A stretch of 50,838 bases of DNA from JAGOSA01 sp043718505. Its GTDB lineage: Bacteria; Patescibacteriota; Minisyncoccia; Phycocordibacterales; UBA9973. A model generated the notes under the pieces. It was not told where the DNA came from. It saw only the letters and a program-made list of their open reading frames with translations, and made no database searches. The stretch lies in NCBI GenBank assembly GCA_043718505.1, contig JAYSVN010000023.1, positions 1 through 50,838 of the forward strand. Reading direction: 5' to 3'. The first letter of the stretch is position 1. Every line of letters begins with the position of its first letter. Positions 25,426-34,175 of the stretch are shown here, piece by piece. Position numbers and translations under genes: made by a program.

Positions 25426-25830
25426 CTATTTTTTCTCGGCGTCGAGGACATCGAGGCTCCAGGAAATGTCTTTAAGCTTCGATTCTGACAATTTTGGCAT
25501 AAAAGCTTCTGCTTGCGGGGTTTTCATGGTTTTCATATTACCTTTTGGCGGCGGTCCTTTATGCCAGACATAGAGTTTTGATCCTACTTGATAATGAAGC
25601 CAGGCCTGCATGACAATAATAAACGGACGGTTGTTGATTTTATAGAAAGCTAACATAAGAGCAAGCACTGCTGCCCCTATACCGAGAGGGACACCAATAA
25701 GCAAAGGCAATGTTTTGAATGATAAGTAAGCAATAAAAGCCCCGCCAAGCATGTAGATGAATTGCTTAAAGGTAAATGGCCCGAAAATCTTATCTTCAAT
25801 ATCAATGAATTGCGGTGTTCGAAACTGCAT
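25426..25830 (-). CDS. PrgI-family membrane protein, 134 aa
   Basis: Small protein with two adjacent membrane spans (about residues 18-63) in the PrgI pattern: RTPQFIDIEDKIFGPFTFKQFIYMLGG at the start and WLHYQVGSKLYVWHK later. PrgI-like proteins accompany VirB4 in Gram-positive conjugation systems (VirB3-like role). The ATG at 25830 lies 6 nt after TACAAT; the frame runs 8 codons further through this promoter. The order prgI-like, VirB4-N, VirB4 agrees with the family's usual context. Confidence 0.85.
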   Translation of the reverse strand: MQFRTPQFIDIEDKIFGPFTFKQFIYMLGGAFIAYLSFKTLPLLIGVPLGIGAAVLALMLAFYKINNRPFIIVMQAWLHYQVGSKLYVWHKGPPPKGNMKTMKTPQAEAFMPKLSESKLKDISWSLDVLDAEKK

Positions 25831-25836
25831 ATCTAT

Positions 25837-25842
25837 ATTGTA
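25837..25842 (-). promoter_or_regulatory. -10 box of the prgI-like gene (leaderless)
   Basis: TACAAT on the minus strand ends 6 nt before the ATG at 25830. It gives the VirB4 part of the cluster its own promoter. Confidence 0.55.
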
Positions 25843-25862
25843 TACCAAAAGCACTGTTTCTT

Positions 25863-26660
25863 TTATGCTATCGGTTCTCGATACGGATCGCCTGAATCTT
25901 TTCTCGGCGGCTCAACCCTAATTGGTGTCTTGTCCTGGTACTTAGTTTTTTCCGGAGGATTTATTACAGCAGCAGACAACTTGGATTTAATTAAATTTGA
26001 GAATTGTCTCATTTCAGTTTTTGGCGGATGTTCAAGATCAGACAAGACCTCTTTTCGGCTTGGAGCTTCAGCGCTTCCGACATTTGCCTGGTCTTCGTTT
26101 ATTAATACACCGGAATGAATAAGTGTTTGGCGCTCTGCACCGCTCATTGTCGAAGCCATAATTTCCTCAGTAATTGGCGGACGTTCAGCAGTTAGTTCGA
26201 TGCCGGTTTTTTTGAGAATATTTTCCGGGGCCGCTTGTTGTGGAGAGGAAAATTGAGTTGGTATTGTGCTTATTATTGGAGTAGGTGCTGTTGTGGGCGG
26301 TGGCGTTAATACCGGTACAGGCTGTTCCCCTTTTTCTTCTGTCGTCAAAAAATCAATAAGTGCCTGGCGAACATTTTTTAATATATGTTCGTTAATATCA
26401 TTTACAATTTCATCAATTTTTTCTCTCGGTATATGAAGTTCTTGCTTGAGGTTTTTTGGATATTCATCAGGGTGTACAAGCCCAACAAGAACCATAACTG
26501 TTTCCGTCTGGAGAATTCCCATTTCATCAACATGTAGCCCATGCTTTTTACCGATAGCCAAAATTTCTTCACCCCATTTTATGTTGTCGAGTGTTGTTTT
26601 AATATATGGCGGCAATTTACTGAGCCGCTCGTCGATTATTTTTTGAGTTTCGGTGTTCAT
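25863..26660 (-). CDS. Paralogue B of a tandem pair in the secretion cluster, 265 aa
   Basis: The N-terminal 115 residues are a helical domain shared with the upstream gene: LSKLPPYIKTTLDNIKWGEEI, the LQTETVMVLVGLVHPDEYPKNL core and VRQALIDFL. After it come a Pro/Thr-rich linker and an acidic or basic tail without a clear fold. No membrane span or signal is present, so it is cytoplasmic. It lies between the VirB6-like and PrgI-like genes and probably belongs to the same machine. Function unknown. A CATAAT box lies 7 nt before the ATG, a possible internal promoter. Confidence 0.75.
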   Translation of the reverse strand: MNTETQKIIDERLSKLPPYIKTTLDNIKWGEEILAIGKKHGLHVDEMGILQTETVMVLVGLVHPDEYPKNLKQELHIPREKIDEIVNDINEHILKNVRQALIDFLTTEEKGEQPVPVLTPPPTTAPTPIISTIPTQFSSPQQAAPENILKKTGIELTAERPPITEEIMASTMSGAERQTLIHSGVLINEDQANVGSAEAPSRKEVLSDLEHPPKTEMRQFSNLIKSKLSAAVINPPEKTKYQDKTPIRVEPPRKDSGDPYREPIA

Positions 26661-26690
26661 ATGATTTATTATGCGTTTTTTTATTTACGT

Positions 26691-27428
26691 TTATTTTATG
26701 GGCGAAACTGGCGGCTTTGGCGGCGGCAGCGGTGTTAGGCCGGTGGTATTTTGCGCAGGAGCCGGTGTAGGTTTGGTCGCAGGCGTAATTGAAGGTGTCG
26801 CTGAAGGAGTGGCTGGTTTAATAATAGGAGTAATTATCGGTGTAACTAGTGGAGTAACTATCGGTTCGGGTTTTTTGATTTCGATTTTTTTAACTTCAGG
26901 TATTGGTAATGGTTTTGGGGCTACGTTTGGTGTCGGGATTTTATTCGCGGCACGCATTTGAGCAATAATGCTTTCTTTATCCTGAGAAGTTTTAATAGTT
27001 GGAGCAGTATTTACAGGCCCAGTTTCAAGATGCCCCTTTTCAAGAGAAAGCGCCTTCATTTTTAATTTAATAGATTTTGATAAAGGGTTATCATCTTCCT
27101 CTTCAATCGCCAAGAAAGAAATAATTTGGCTGCGAATATTTTTGAAAACCTTCTCGTTCATAGAAAGTGCAATCATCTTAACTTTTTCCTGAGACAGACC
27201 AAGTCCATTGAAAAGTTCTTGCTCATATTCGTCCGGATGTAAAAGTCCTATTAACACAAGCATTGTTTCAATTTTAAGTTTTTCAACTTGGTCAGGATTG
27301 AGGCTGTAGTTTTTTGCTATCTGGGATATTGGTGTCTCCCATTCAATAGTTTTAATCAGGTCACGGATCCCTTTTGGAAGTTTCCTTAATTGAACTCTTA
27401 TTATTTGGTCTGTTGTATTTTCATCCAT
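26691..27428 (-). CDS. Paralogue A of a tandem pair in the secretion cluster, 245 aa
   Basis: The N-terminal domain (about 1-115) matches the downstream gene: LRKLPKGIRDLIKTIEWETPI, IETMLVLIGLLHPDEYEQEL and NIRSQIISFLAIEE. The C-terminal half is a Pro/Thr/Ile-rich disordered stretch with repeated PIxTPxxTPxI units and ends PPVSPIK. It is coupled to the VirB6-like gene, whose stop lies 3 nt before this ATG. It is cytoplasmic and its function is unknown. The HPDEY motif in both copies is the most conserved feature. Confidence 0.75.
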   Translation of the reverse strand: MDENTTDQIIRVQLRKLPKGIRDLIKTIEWETPISQIAKNYSLNPDQVEKLKIETMLVLIGLLHPDEYEQELFNGLGLSQEKVKMIALSMNEKVFKNIRSQIISFLAIEEEDDNPLSKSIKLKMKALSLEKGHLETGPVNTAPTIKTSQDKESIIAQMRAANKIPTPNVAPKPLPIPEVKKIEIKKPEPIVTPLVTPIITPIIKPATPSATPSITPATKPTPAPAQNTTGLTPLPPPKPPVSPIK

Positions 27429-27431
27429 ATA

Positions 27432-30233
27432 TTATTTTTCTTCCTTTTCTTCGTCTTTCTTTTCATTTTTCTTTTCTTCCTTTTTCTCATCTCCTCCCCC
27501 TTCTTCCTTTTCCAGATCCTTAAGAATATCCTTAATCTTATCAAGCGGCTTTTCTGATTTTATTTTCTCATTTGTTCTAATTGCGTTAGCTGCTGCTACA
27601 GCATTTTTCTCAGTATACTTATTGCCGACGCCAGCCTCTACTTGATCCGCGTAACTATTTCTTCTTGTCTTGTTTATTTCCTTTATGTCGTTGATATCCC
27701 TATTCTTTTCTGCCGCCTTTAGATTTTCCTTTTCTTTTTCTGTTATCTTCTTTTTAAGTTCAAGTTCTTTTTCAAGGGCCTCAATCTTATTTTTCTCGAT
27801 TAACATTGCGATATCATCAGGCTTATATTTGCCACTCTCTTCCATCTCCTTAACTTTCTTCTGCTGCTCTGCTAATTTCTTACTAGACTCCTTCTGTTCT
27901 TCTGTGGCTTCCTTTGTTTTTTCTTCCTGAGCCTTAACTTTTACCTCTTCATCAGCAAACTTCTTTCCCCACGCCTTAGCCTGTGGAGAATCTTTATCAA
28001 CCTCCAATAGTTTTGCTTTCTCAAGCTCGGCTTTCTTTGTTCTATCCTGCATTCCCTTTGCTCCACCTTTTGTTGTGAAGTAATCTTTTTCATATCCAGC
28101 AATATTTCCGGCAAAATTAGCTGCCTTAGCAAGGCCCTTATTCTTGAAGTCCATTCCGGTGTTCTTAGACGCCCAGTTACCAGCAACGGTATTGCGTGCA
28201 TCGAACGTAGCATTTTTCATTGAATCAGCCAGTTGAACTCGTCTCATTGCTCCCTTATCGCCCTTTGCTGCTGCTTCACGGACTTTTTCACTTGCAATAC
28301 TACCTGCCATTCTGCCAGCCAAATTTCTTCCTGCAATCGCTACACCACCGGTTGCAAGCCCAACCGCGGCTCCGCCGACAAAACTGCCAACCTTACCCAT
28401 TGCAGCTCCAAAGTCCCCTGACATTGACTGAGCAGTTTCTTTGGTTTTAAGAAGAAGAATAGAAATAACGAGGAGTGGCAAAAGAACGCTCATAAACATA
28501 CCGGTTGTCGTTGTTGATGAACCAAGTTGACCCAAGAAATTTGATTTAAGAAATGACAAAATGAGGAAAATCATAAGCATGGCAATTGCCGGCATAACAG
28601 CCATTTCCAAAAGACTCTTTATCCACGAATTAAAGTTCATGTATTTGGCCGCACCCTTACCTGCAATACTAGGCTGCACAGGAAGAGCAAGAGAAAGAAA
28701 TGCCAGCGGTGCAAATATCATAGCCAGCCATATGCCGGCCACACGGGCAATAAAGAGCCAGGCCAGAGAAAAGAAAACAAAGGCAGCGACAAGATTAACG
28801 ACAGCACCAACAAGAGAAAATAGGGCAAAGAAACTAGCATACTGTTCATCGGTCAGACCAACGTTCGTTGTTCCACCACTTGTTGAAATTGATGTTTGCG
28901 GTGTCAGGCCTTTGAAAAGTTTGAGTGGGTTAAATGTAGCCGCAAAACCGTATGAAATACTCTTATAGTTCGAAGAACTACTGGTAATTTGCTGCTGGTT
29001 CTGGGTATTTGTCACTGAAATTTGATTATAGAAAAAGCGCGAGGCGATATTACCGAAATCGACAATAACTTTGGTCATAAAAAGACTAAAGTTAATCGTC
29101 AGTGCCACCAAAATAACCATACCGATAAACCGGTCATTCTTTTTGCCGATAATAGTCGTTATGGCAATAAAAACTAAAATAAAGATAAAGAAAATATTAG
29201 CCAGATCACGCATCACTCTCCAGCCATCAGTCACAAAACTGTGTCCGGAAACCGGGTACGAGTTACTGTCTATTGAATAACCAATTCCCCAGTCCATAAT
29301 TTCACCAGCGAGAGCCATAACAAAAGAAGTCGGCTTGAAAACAATAAAGTAAACAATCTGTCCGACGCAACCCATAACTTTTGATGAAGAGAAAATTCCA
29401 CATTCAGGAAGCTCAGCATCACCATCAGTAACCGTATTACTACTGGTTTGTTGAACACCTTGCTGAATTAGGCTTGCACTTCCAGCAGGAAGGGTTCGAA
29501 AAGCAAAAAGTTTTGAACTGCCGACATCCGGAGACCCGTCTTCTTCGATTCTAATGCGAGCAACATATTCTGTATCAGGTGTTAGGCTGCTTGTCCTGAG
29601 GCTTTGGTTTATAACATTTGAGCGCATTGGGAGATTTCCTGCGGCATCCTTTGTTAGAAATATATAAATAAGAGCAATCCTTTGATTGATAGGGAAACAG
29701 GAATCTGAAACAAAACCATTAATACTACCTGGCGTACTTCCACTATCATCAAGACAAGCAGCCGATAAATCACTCTTTTTCGCATACTCCAACCAGGCTC
29801 CATTACCTGAAACTGGTTTTAGTTCTGATGGATTATACAAGGCTCGCCAAGAACCCAAAATACTATTTGCTTCGGAAGTTGTGGGAACGTTAATTTTACC
29901 GACGTTCAATGCATTTGCTGCTCCTACAAAACCATCAGTATATTCGAATTTTTTTAGAATCCTATTGTCTGCATCATCGCCCTTAGGTTCAGGGGCAGTA
30001 TCAATCGGTTTAACTGTTATATTTAATTGTACTTCAGTGTCTGATACGCCACCCTGTCCTAATCGCAGATTAGTTGATTCTATAAAATGACCAGTGGCAT
30101 TACTCGAGGAGTACCACTCATTCATACTATTACCGATGAGTTGTGCCTCTACTTTATGTGCAACTAAAAACCCCGCCAGTAAAAAAACGGTCAATAAAAT
30201 GCCTTTTCGTATCGCATTGCCCTTCCGGTTCAT
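27432..30233 (-). CDS. VirB6/TrbL-like polytopic membrane protein with long charged tail, 933 aa
   Basis: A signal-like N-terminus (about 10-30) is followed by an exported domain with fibronectin-like segments (to about 270). A membrane region with about seven spans follows (about 285-625), including IVYFIVFKPTSFVMALAGEIMDWG and DLANIFFIFILVFIAITTIIG, the VirB6/TrbL pattern for the inner-membrane channel of type IV secretion. A Gly/Ala-rich segment then leads to a very charged Lys/Glu coiled-coil tail of about 280 residues, ending in pure K/E/D runs. A TATACT box lies 12 nt before the ATG. The tail is presumably cytoplasmic. Confidence 0.82.
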   Translation of the reverse strand: MNRKGNAIRKGILLTVFLLAGFLVAHKVEAQLIGNSMNEWYSSSNATGHFIESTNLRLGQGGVSDTEVQLNITVKPIDTAPEPKGDDADNRILKKFEYTDGFVGAANALNVGKINVPTTSEANSILGSWRALYNPSELKPVSGNGAWLEYAKKSDLSAACLDDSGSTPGSINGFVSDSCFPINQRIALIYIFLTKDAAGNLPMRSNVINQSLRTSSLTPDTEYVARIRIEEDGSPDVGSSKLFAFRTLPAGSASLIQQGVQQTSSNTVTDGDAELPECGIFSSSKVMGCVGQIVYFIVFKPTSFVMALAGEIMDWGIGYSIDSNSYPVSGHSFVTDGWRVMRDLANIFFIFILVFIAITTIIGKKNDRFIGMVILVALTINFSLFMTKVIVDFGNIASRFFYNQISVTNTQNQQQITSSSSNYKSISYGFAATFNPLKLFKGLTPQTSISTSGGTTNVGLTDEQYASFFALFSLVGAVVNLVAAFVFFSLAWLFIARVAGIWLAMIFAPLAFLSLALPVQPSIAGKGAAKYMNFNSWIKSLLEMAVMPAIAMLMIFLILSFLKSNFLGQLGSSTTTTGMFMSVLLPLLVISILLLKTKETAQSMSGDFGAAMGKVGSFVGGAAVGLATGGVAIAGRNLAGRMAGSIASEKVREAAAKGDKGAMRRVQLADSMKNATFDARNTVAGNWASKNTGMDFKNKGLAKAANFAGNIAGYEKDYFTTKGGAKGMQDRTKKAELEKAKLLEVDKDSPQAKAWGKKFADEEVKVKAQEEKTKEATEEQKESSKKLAEQQKKVKEMEESGKYKPDDIAMLIEKNKIEALEKELELKKKITEKEKENLKAAEKNRDINDIKEINKTRRNSYADQVEAGVGNKYTEKNAVAAANAIRTNEKIKSEKPLDKIKDILKDLEKEEGGGDEKKEEKKNEKKDEEKEEK

Positions 30234-30301
30234 TATTTAGATTTAAGTATACCCCTACCGTATCATTTTAAGAAGATTTATCTGGGGGTTTACTTATTAA
30301 A

Positions 30302-32884
30302 CTAGTAAATAGTAAGGCTATTTTCCAATGTTGAATCGAGGTTGAATTTTACCGTGGGAGAGCCATTTCCTCCCTGTAGTGGAGAAGCACCCCACATATA
30401 GTCCCAGACAAAAATCCAGTCTGGGTGGTTAGCATTTGTATGGTCTCTATCACCGCTTATTTCTACATTAGGTAAGAAAGTCGCATTAGTCTGTGTTCTG
30501 AAAGGAGCGGGGCTAGGCCATCCATGGTCAAGATAGTCTTGGTTGCTTGCATGTAAACCGGCTGGGTACGCACGTCTGGAATATTGTGGGAAAGGAATAG
30601 CAGCGAGGTTGGCATTGCATTCACGGACCAAGCCGCTGTCTTTGTCAGCCATAGCGGTTGTTGTATCTTTGGCGACAGAAATTTCCGCTACAGCTCGGTC
30701 AATATCATCTCCTGTTTTGAGATTTGACACCAAGCTTGAGAAAATTCTGAGTTGTGTCGCGTAGTATCGGTCATAAATAATTTGTTGAGCGGCGGTAGGT
30801 GGCGTCACAGTGTTATTTATATTGTTATCTTGTTGTGAAGCAAGAACATCGCGGTAAATTTTCTCGATTCGCGGAATGATGGTCATAAATACATCAAGGT
30901 CTTCATTAATAGACTCCGCAGCACTATTAAAGACTGAGATTTTCCTGTATTCCTGCTTAAGCAATATATTCAAGATCTGAAGCTCATCGGGCGGGTTGGT
31001 ACCATTGTAGATTTTTTTTATTTTTTCCTTGTAGCCATCATTTGTGCCGTCGACTGAACGAATCATTTGCATGACGCCATTATTAGCGTTCTGAGGTATT
31101 TTCAAGTCATGAGCTGTGTCGTGGTCTGTATCACCATCTGGTCTTGCACGGAAGCCAGTAAAGCTTTTCACAAATTCAAAACCAATTTCTCGACGATCAT
31201 CATTTAGCTGTTCGGCTCCAAAGCTAGATATAAGACCACTTGGATCGAAACTCCCGATAGTATTCAATAATGATTCATTTTCTTTAGCTGCGTCGTACTT
31301 AGCATTCATACCAGCCAGTTTTTCCTGGGCTATCGAAACAGCTGTTTGTTCCCAGTCAGGCCTAGGTCCTGGCACGCAGTAATCAAGTTCATGTAACCAT
31401 CTCTTTGTTTCAGCGAGTGCCTCACTCTCTTCCTCAATTAGTGCTTTGTATTCTTTGAGTACAACCAAGATACCTTGTCTATCAAATCCACCTTTTATAC
31501 ATTCAGGATCGTTTGCATATAGAGAAGGATTTCCAGAATTGATATTACATGCAGGATCAGGATCTACTGCACCCGGCCCGTTAGGTGCTATTGCTGTAAT
31601 AAGGTCAAAATTCTTATTTTGGTTGTACCATTGATCCGCTGCTGCTGGGGTATTACTGCTTGAGCCGACAGCTATTGTATTTGTCGAACTATTGCTGCCG
31701 TAGCCGCCAAGAGTTGATACGTTCGATCCAGCCTGGTTATTGTCGCTACCAGATAGTGAAGCCACACCCTTTGAGAAGAATTGCTTAAGCAGGGCATCAA
31801 AAACAGCAGAAATGCTTTCGTTGATAGTATCAGCAAGTTCAAGTTGGCGTTGGGGTATACCAAGAGAAATATTCATCTGCTGGGAAATCGCAGTTCCAGG
31901 AGTTTGTGTCTGGAATCGTTTGCAGGTGTGCTTGCGAAGCCATTCTACGGCTGCGTCTTCAGCAGGACTAACATCGACTGGTCCGACTGTGTCTGGGTCT
32001 GATGTATTGTTGGCGCTGCCTATTATCGCCATAGCCTCAGCTCTTGTAAACGTTGTGTCGTCACTTTCCGGTTTATAATCATTTGGATCGATACATTTCT
32101 TGAGCGATAGAAATCCGCCTGATTCTTGTAACTCCTTGGTAACGTTATCAATCGGGCTTGCTTCTCTTTTGGCGCTATTTACAGTTGTACCAATTTTGTT
32201 CACACTTTTGATGTATGAATCAAACGGATTCGCATCCGTGATTTGTGTTACAGCCAAGTATCCGTCCCACCCCCCGCCATAAAGAAAGTCATCGGTAAAA
32301 TTATTAAAACGCTCCTCATATGGCATATTCGGATTATTATCATTATTGAGCAAATTACCAGATGAGACTGAAGCATTATAATCAAGCTGGCCTTGAATTG
32401 ATTTGACGATATTTTGAGCAGTCAAGCGGCCAAACGGAAAACGCTTTGGGTCAAAGGCGATTTTGGCGGTAAAGTCTGACACTTGCTCATTGGCAATACT
32501 GGTAAAAAATGATCCTCTGTCTTGGACAAATGTAGGTGAGCCTTGGAATCCGGAGTTAATCCATTCAAGTGAAGACCTGGTAATTTTGGCGAGAACTGCT
32601 TTCGCAGCAGTGTATGCAATAGCATTGAGACATTCAGCAACATTTTGCAGTTTTGCGTCTGCGACCGGTACGTCCTTTGCAGTTACTGTGTTGAGTAGGC
32701 CAGTCAGTGCGCTTGCGCCTTTATTGAGAATGCCGCTACAACCAAGTGCTGTCGATATAATACCGCCGCCATTGTCACTCATAAAATTCTGAGCCTGGGC
32801 TGTTTTTACAAATGTAAATACTGGCGATAGCGCAAGAGAAAGACCAGCGATAGCAAGGAGAATTTTTTTCCCGAAAAGTAACAT
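30302..32884 (-). CDS. Large secreted protein of the secretion cluster, 860 aa
   Basis: A signal peptide (about residues 1-31, ending AQA) is followed by a long helical and mixed exported protein. It contains CLNAIAYTAAKAVLAKITRSSLEWINSGFQGSP near the start, several isolated cysteines, and a C-terminal segment with GASPLQGGNGSP. Proteins of this size regularly sit beside VirB6-like genes in Parcubacteria, but I do not recognise a named family. The ATG lies one base after the stop of the upstream gene, so translation is coupled. Role unknown; a periplasmic or outer scaffold component would fit. Confidence 0.75.
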   Translation of the reverse strand: MLLFGKKILLAIAGLSLALSPVFTFVKTAQAQNFMSDNGGGIISTALGCSGILNKGASALTGLLNTVTAKDVPVADAKLQNVAECLNAIAYTAAKAVLAKITRSSLEWINSGFQGSPTFVQDRGSFFTSIANEQVSDFTAKIAFDPKRFPFGRLTAQNIVKSIQGQLDYNASVSSGNLLNNDNNPNMPYEERFNNFTDDFLYGGGWDGYLAVTQITDANPFDSYIKSVNKIGTTVNSAKREASPIDNVTKELQESGGFLSLKKCIDPNDYKPESDDTTFTRAEAMAIIGSANNTSDPDTVGPVDVSPAEDAAVEWLRKHTCKRFQTQTPGTAISQQMNISLGIPQRQLELADTINESISAVFDALLKQFFSKGVASLSGSDNNQAGSNVSTLGGYGSNSSTNTIAVGSSSNTPAAADQWYNQNKNFDLITAIAPNGPGAVDPDPACNINSGNPSLYANDPECIKGGFDRQGILVVLKEYKALIEEESEALAETKRWLHELDYCVPGPRPDWEQTAVSIAQEKLAGMNAKYDAAKENESLLNTIGSFDPSGLISSFGAEQLNDDRREIGFEFVKSFTGFRARPDGDTDHDTAHDLKIPQNANNGVMQMIRSVDGTNDGYKEKIKKIYNGTNPPDELQILNILLKQEYRKISVFNSAAESINEDLDVFMTIIPRIEKIYRDVLASQQDNNINNTVTPPTAAQQIIYDRYYATQLRIFSSLVSNLKTGDDIDRAVAEISVAKDTTTAMADKDSGLVRECNANLAAIPFPQYSRRAYPAGLHASNQDYLDHGWPSPAPFRTQTNATFLPNVEISGDRDHTNANHPDWIFVWDYMWGASPLQGGNGSPTVKFNLDSTLENSLTIY

Positions 32885-32885
32885 G

Positions 32886-33797
32886 TTATCGTATTATACC
32901 ATTAGCTTCAAAATAGCCCGCAAGTGAAGCGACGGCTGCCTCAAGTTTCGGTTCATGTTTTTCAAACTGGGCAACAGCAATAAGACCGACAATAGAATTA
33001 TCGTTTATTTCAGTCATATTTTTGAAAATAAGACTCATATTGTAGCTTTCGTTCAGAAAAGCAATATGACTTGATCGAGCGCCTGGTGGCACTGCCATGG
33101 CAGCAAGTTCTTTGGCAAGCGTGCTGTAGGTTTTCGCAAACATTTGAAAATCGGCTGTTTTTGCCGGCTCCTCGCCAAAAGATAAAGCAATAACTTCTAG
33201 TTCTGTTCCCATGCCGCCCTTTTCCCCTGTGGTAATTGCGGCTTTTATTTTTGAATAGTACACACTCTTGGCTTCTTTGGTATCAGCCGATGTTTTAATG
33301 TCAGCAATCACATAGTGGTTTGGTAAATCAACGTTTTGGCCAATGTCACCACTGAATTTTTGAGCAAGGTTTTCTATATTAAATGTATTGAGTGTACCAG
33401 CCTGGTGAAGAGCAATAATGGTTGTTAGAAATTCCCGGGCAATTTTCTCAGTGTCGTTAAGATTTTCAACTGAAGCAGTACCTTCTCCTCCAGTAGAGTT
33501 ACTAACCTCTGCTCGTTTCTTGGCAATATACTGCTTGTCCGGTTCATTGAATGTTGAAGGATTATTTGAATCTGTCCCCCAAAGCGCTTCTTCCCAGTCA
33601 GGCACACCATCGAAGTCCAAATCTCGCTCAATAATTTCCTTAGGGGTGGTGGTTTCAGTAACAATAAGCGGGTTTTTAATTGATGAATAGGTTTTTGTAT
33701 ACAGGAAAATAAAATAACCTAGGACAATAACCGCAAGACTAACACCTGCGATTTTGGTAAATTTTTTACTTGGTAAATAACGACGCAAAGAATCCAT
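32886..33797 (-). CDS. Membrane-anchored protein with a thrombospondin-3-like Ca-binding loop, 303 aa
   Basis: One membrane span lies at about residues 15-34. A Ca-binding type 3 loop, DLDFDGVPDWEEALWGTDSNNPSTF (about 55-80), follows just outside the membrane. The rest is helical with no catalytic motif. The DxDxDGxxDxxE spacing is typical of thrombospondin type 3 repeats. The gene is coupled to the next one in the cluster, and its ATG lies 1 nt after the stop of the 120-aa gene. Confidence 0.75.
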   Translation of the reverse strand: MDSLRRYLPSKKFTKIAGVSLAVIVLGYFIFLYTKTYSSIKNPLIVTETTTPKEIIERDLDFDGVPDWEEALWGTDSNNPSTFNEPDKQYIAKKRAEVSNSTGGEGTASVENLNDTEKIAREFLTTIIALHQAGTLNTFNIENLAQKFSGDIGQNVDLPNHYVIADIKTSADTKEAKSVYYSKIKAAITTGEKGGMGTELEVIALSFGEEPAKTADFQMFAKTYSTLAKELAAMAVPPGARSSHIAFLNESYNMSLIFKNMTEINDNSIVGLIAVAQFEKHEPKLEAAVASLAGYFEANGIIR

Positions 33798-33798
33798 A

Positions 33799-34161
33799 TT
33801 ATTTCGATTTTCCGAATAATGTTACATTGTAGACGCTTCCAGGGACTCTGTATGGACCCATTTGGTAGTAGCAATTAGAAATGTTCGGCACAGTGTCATA
33901 AAGCCCGAGTACCCAATCCTTGGCTTTTGGTTGTGAGGTGCCGGCTTTATAGAAATAGTAACTTGCAGGTGCTTTACCAACAGATCTTTGGGTTACAGGC
34001 CCAGTTCCACCAGTGCATATAAAGTTTCCTTGAGGGCCAGTTATAAGAATTTGTCCACCAAATGGATTGGTAGTTACTGCGGCCAAAACTTTTTGTGTCT
34101 GTGTTGCGATACCTAAAGAAATAAACGACAGGCAGATGATAGAAAACACTGCATATTTCAT
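33799..34161 (-). CDS. Small secreted protein, first gene of the secretion cluster, 120 aa
   Basis: A signal peptide (about residues 1-27) is followed by a short beta-rich domain with FGGQILITGPQGNFICTGG, a second cysteine in ISNCYYQMG and a basic C-terminus. The start at 34161 is chosen because a TATAAT ends 6 nt upstream; the ATG at 34167 would lie immediately at the promoter box. The promoter itself begins 2 nt after the rsmA stop. Function unknown. Confidence 0.7.
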   Translation of the reverse strand: MKYAVFSIICLSFISLGIATQTQKVLAAVTTNPFGGQILITGPQGNFICTGGTGPVTQRSVGKAPASYYFYKAGTSQPKAKDWVLGLYDTVPNISNCYYQMGPYRVPGSVYNVTLFGKSK

Positions 34162-34167
34162 TGCCAT

Positions 34168-34173
34168 ATTATA
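34168..34173 (-). promoter_or_regulatory. -10 box at the head of the secretion cluster
   Basis: TATAAT on the minus strand ends 6 nt before the ATG at 34161, just after the rsmA stop codon. Confidence 0.55.
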
Positions 34174-34175
34174 AC

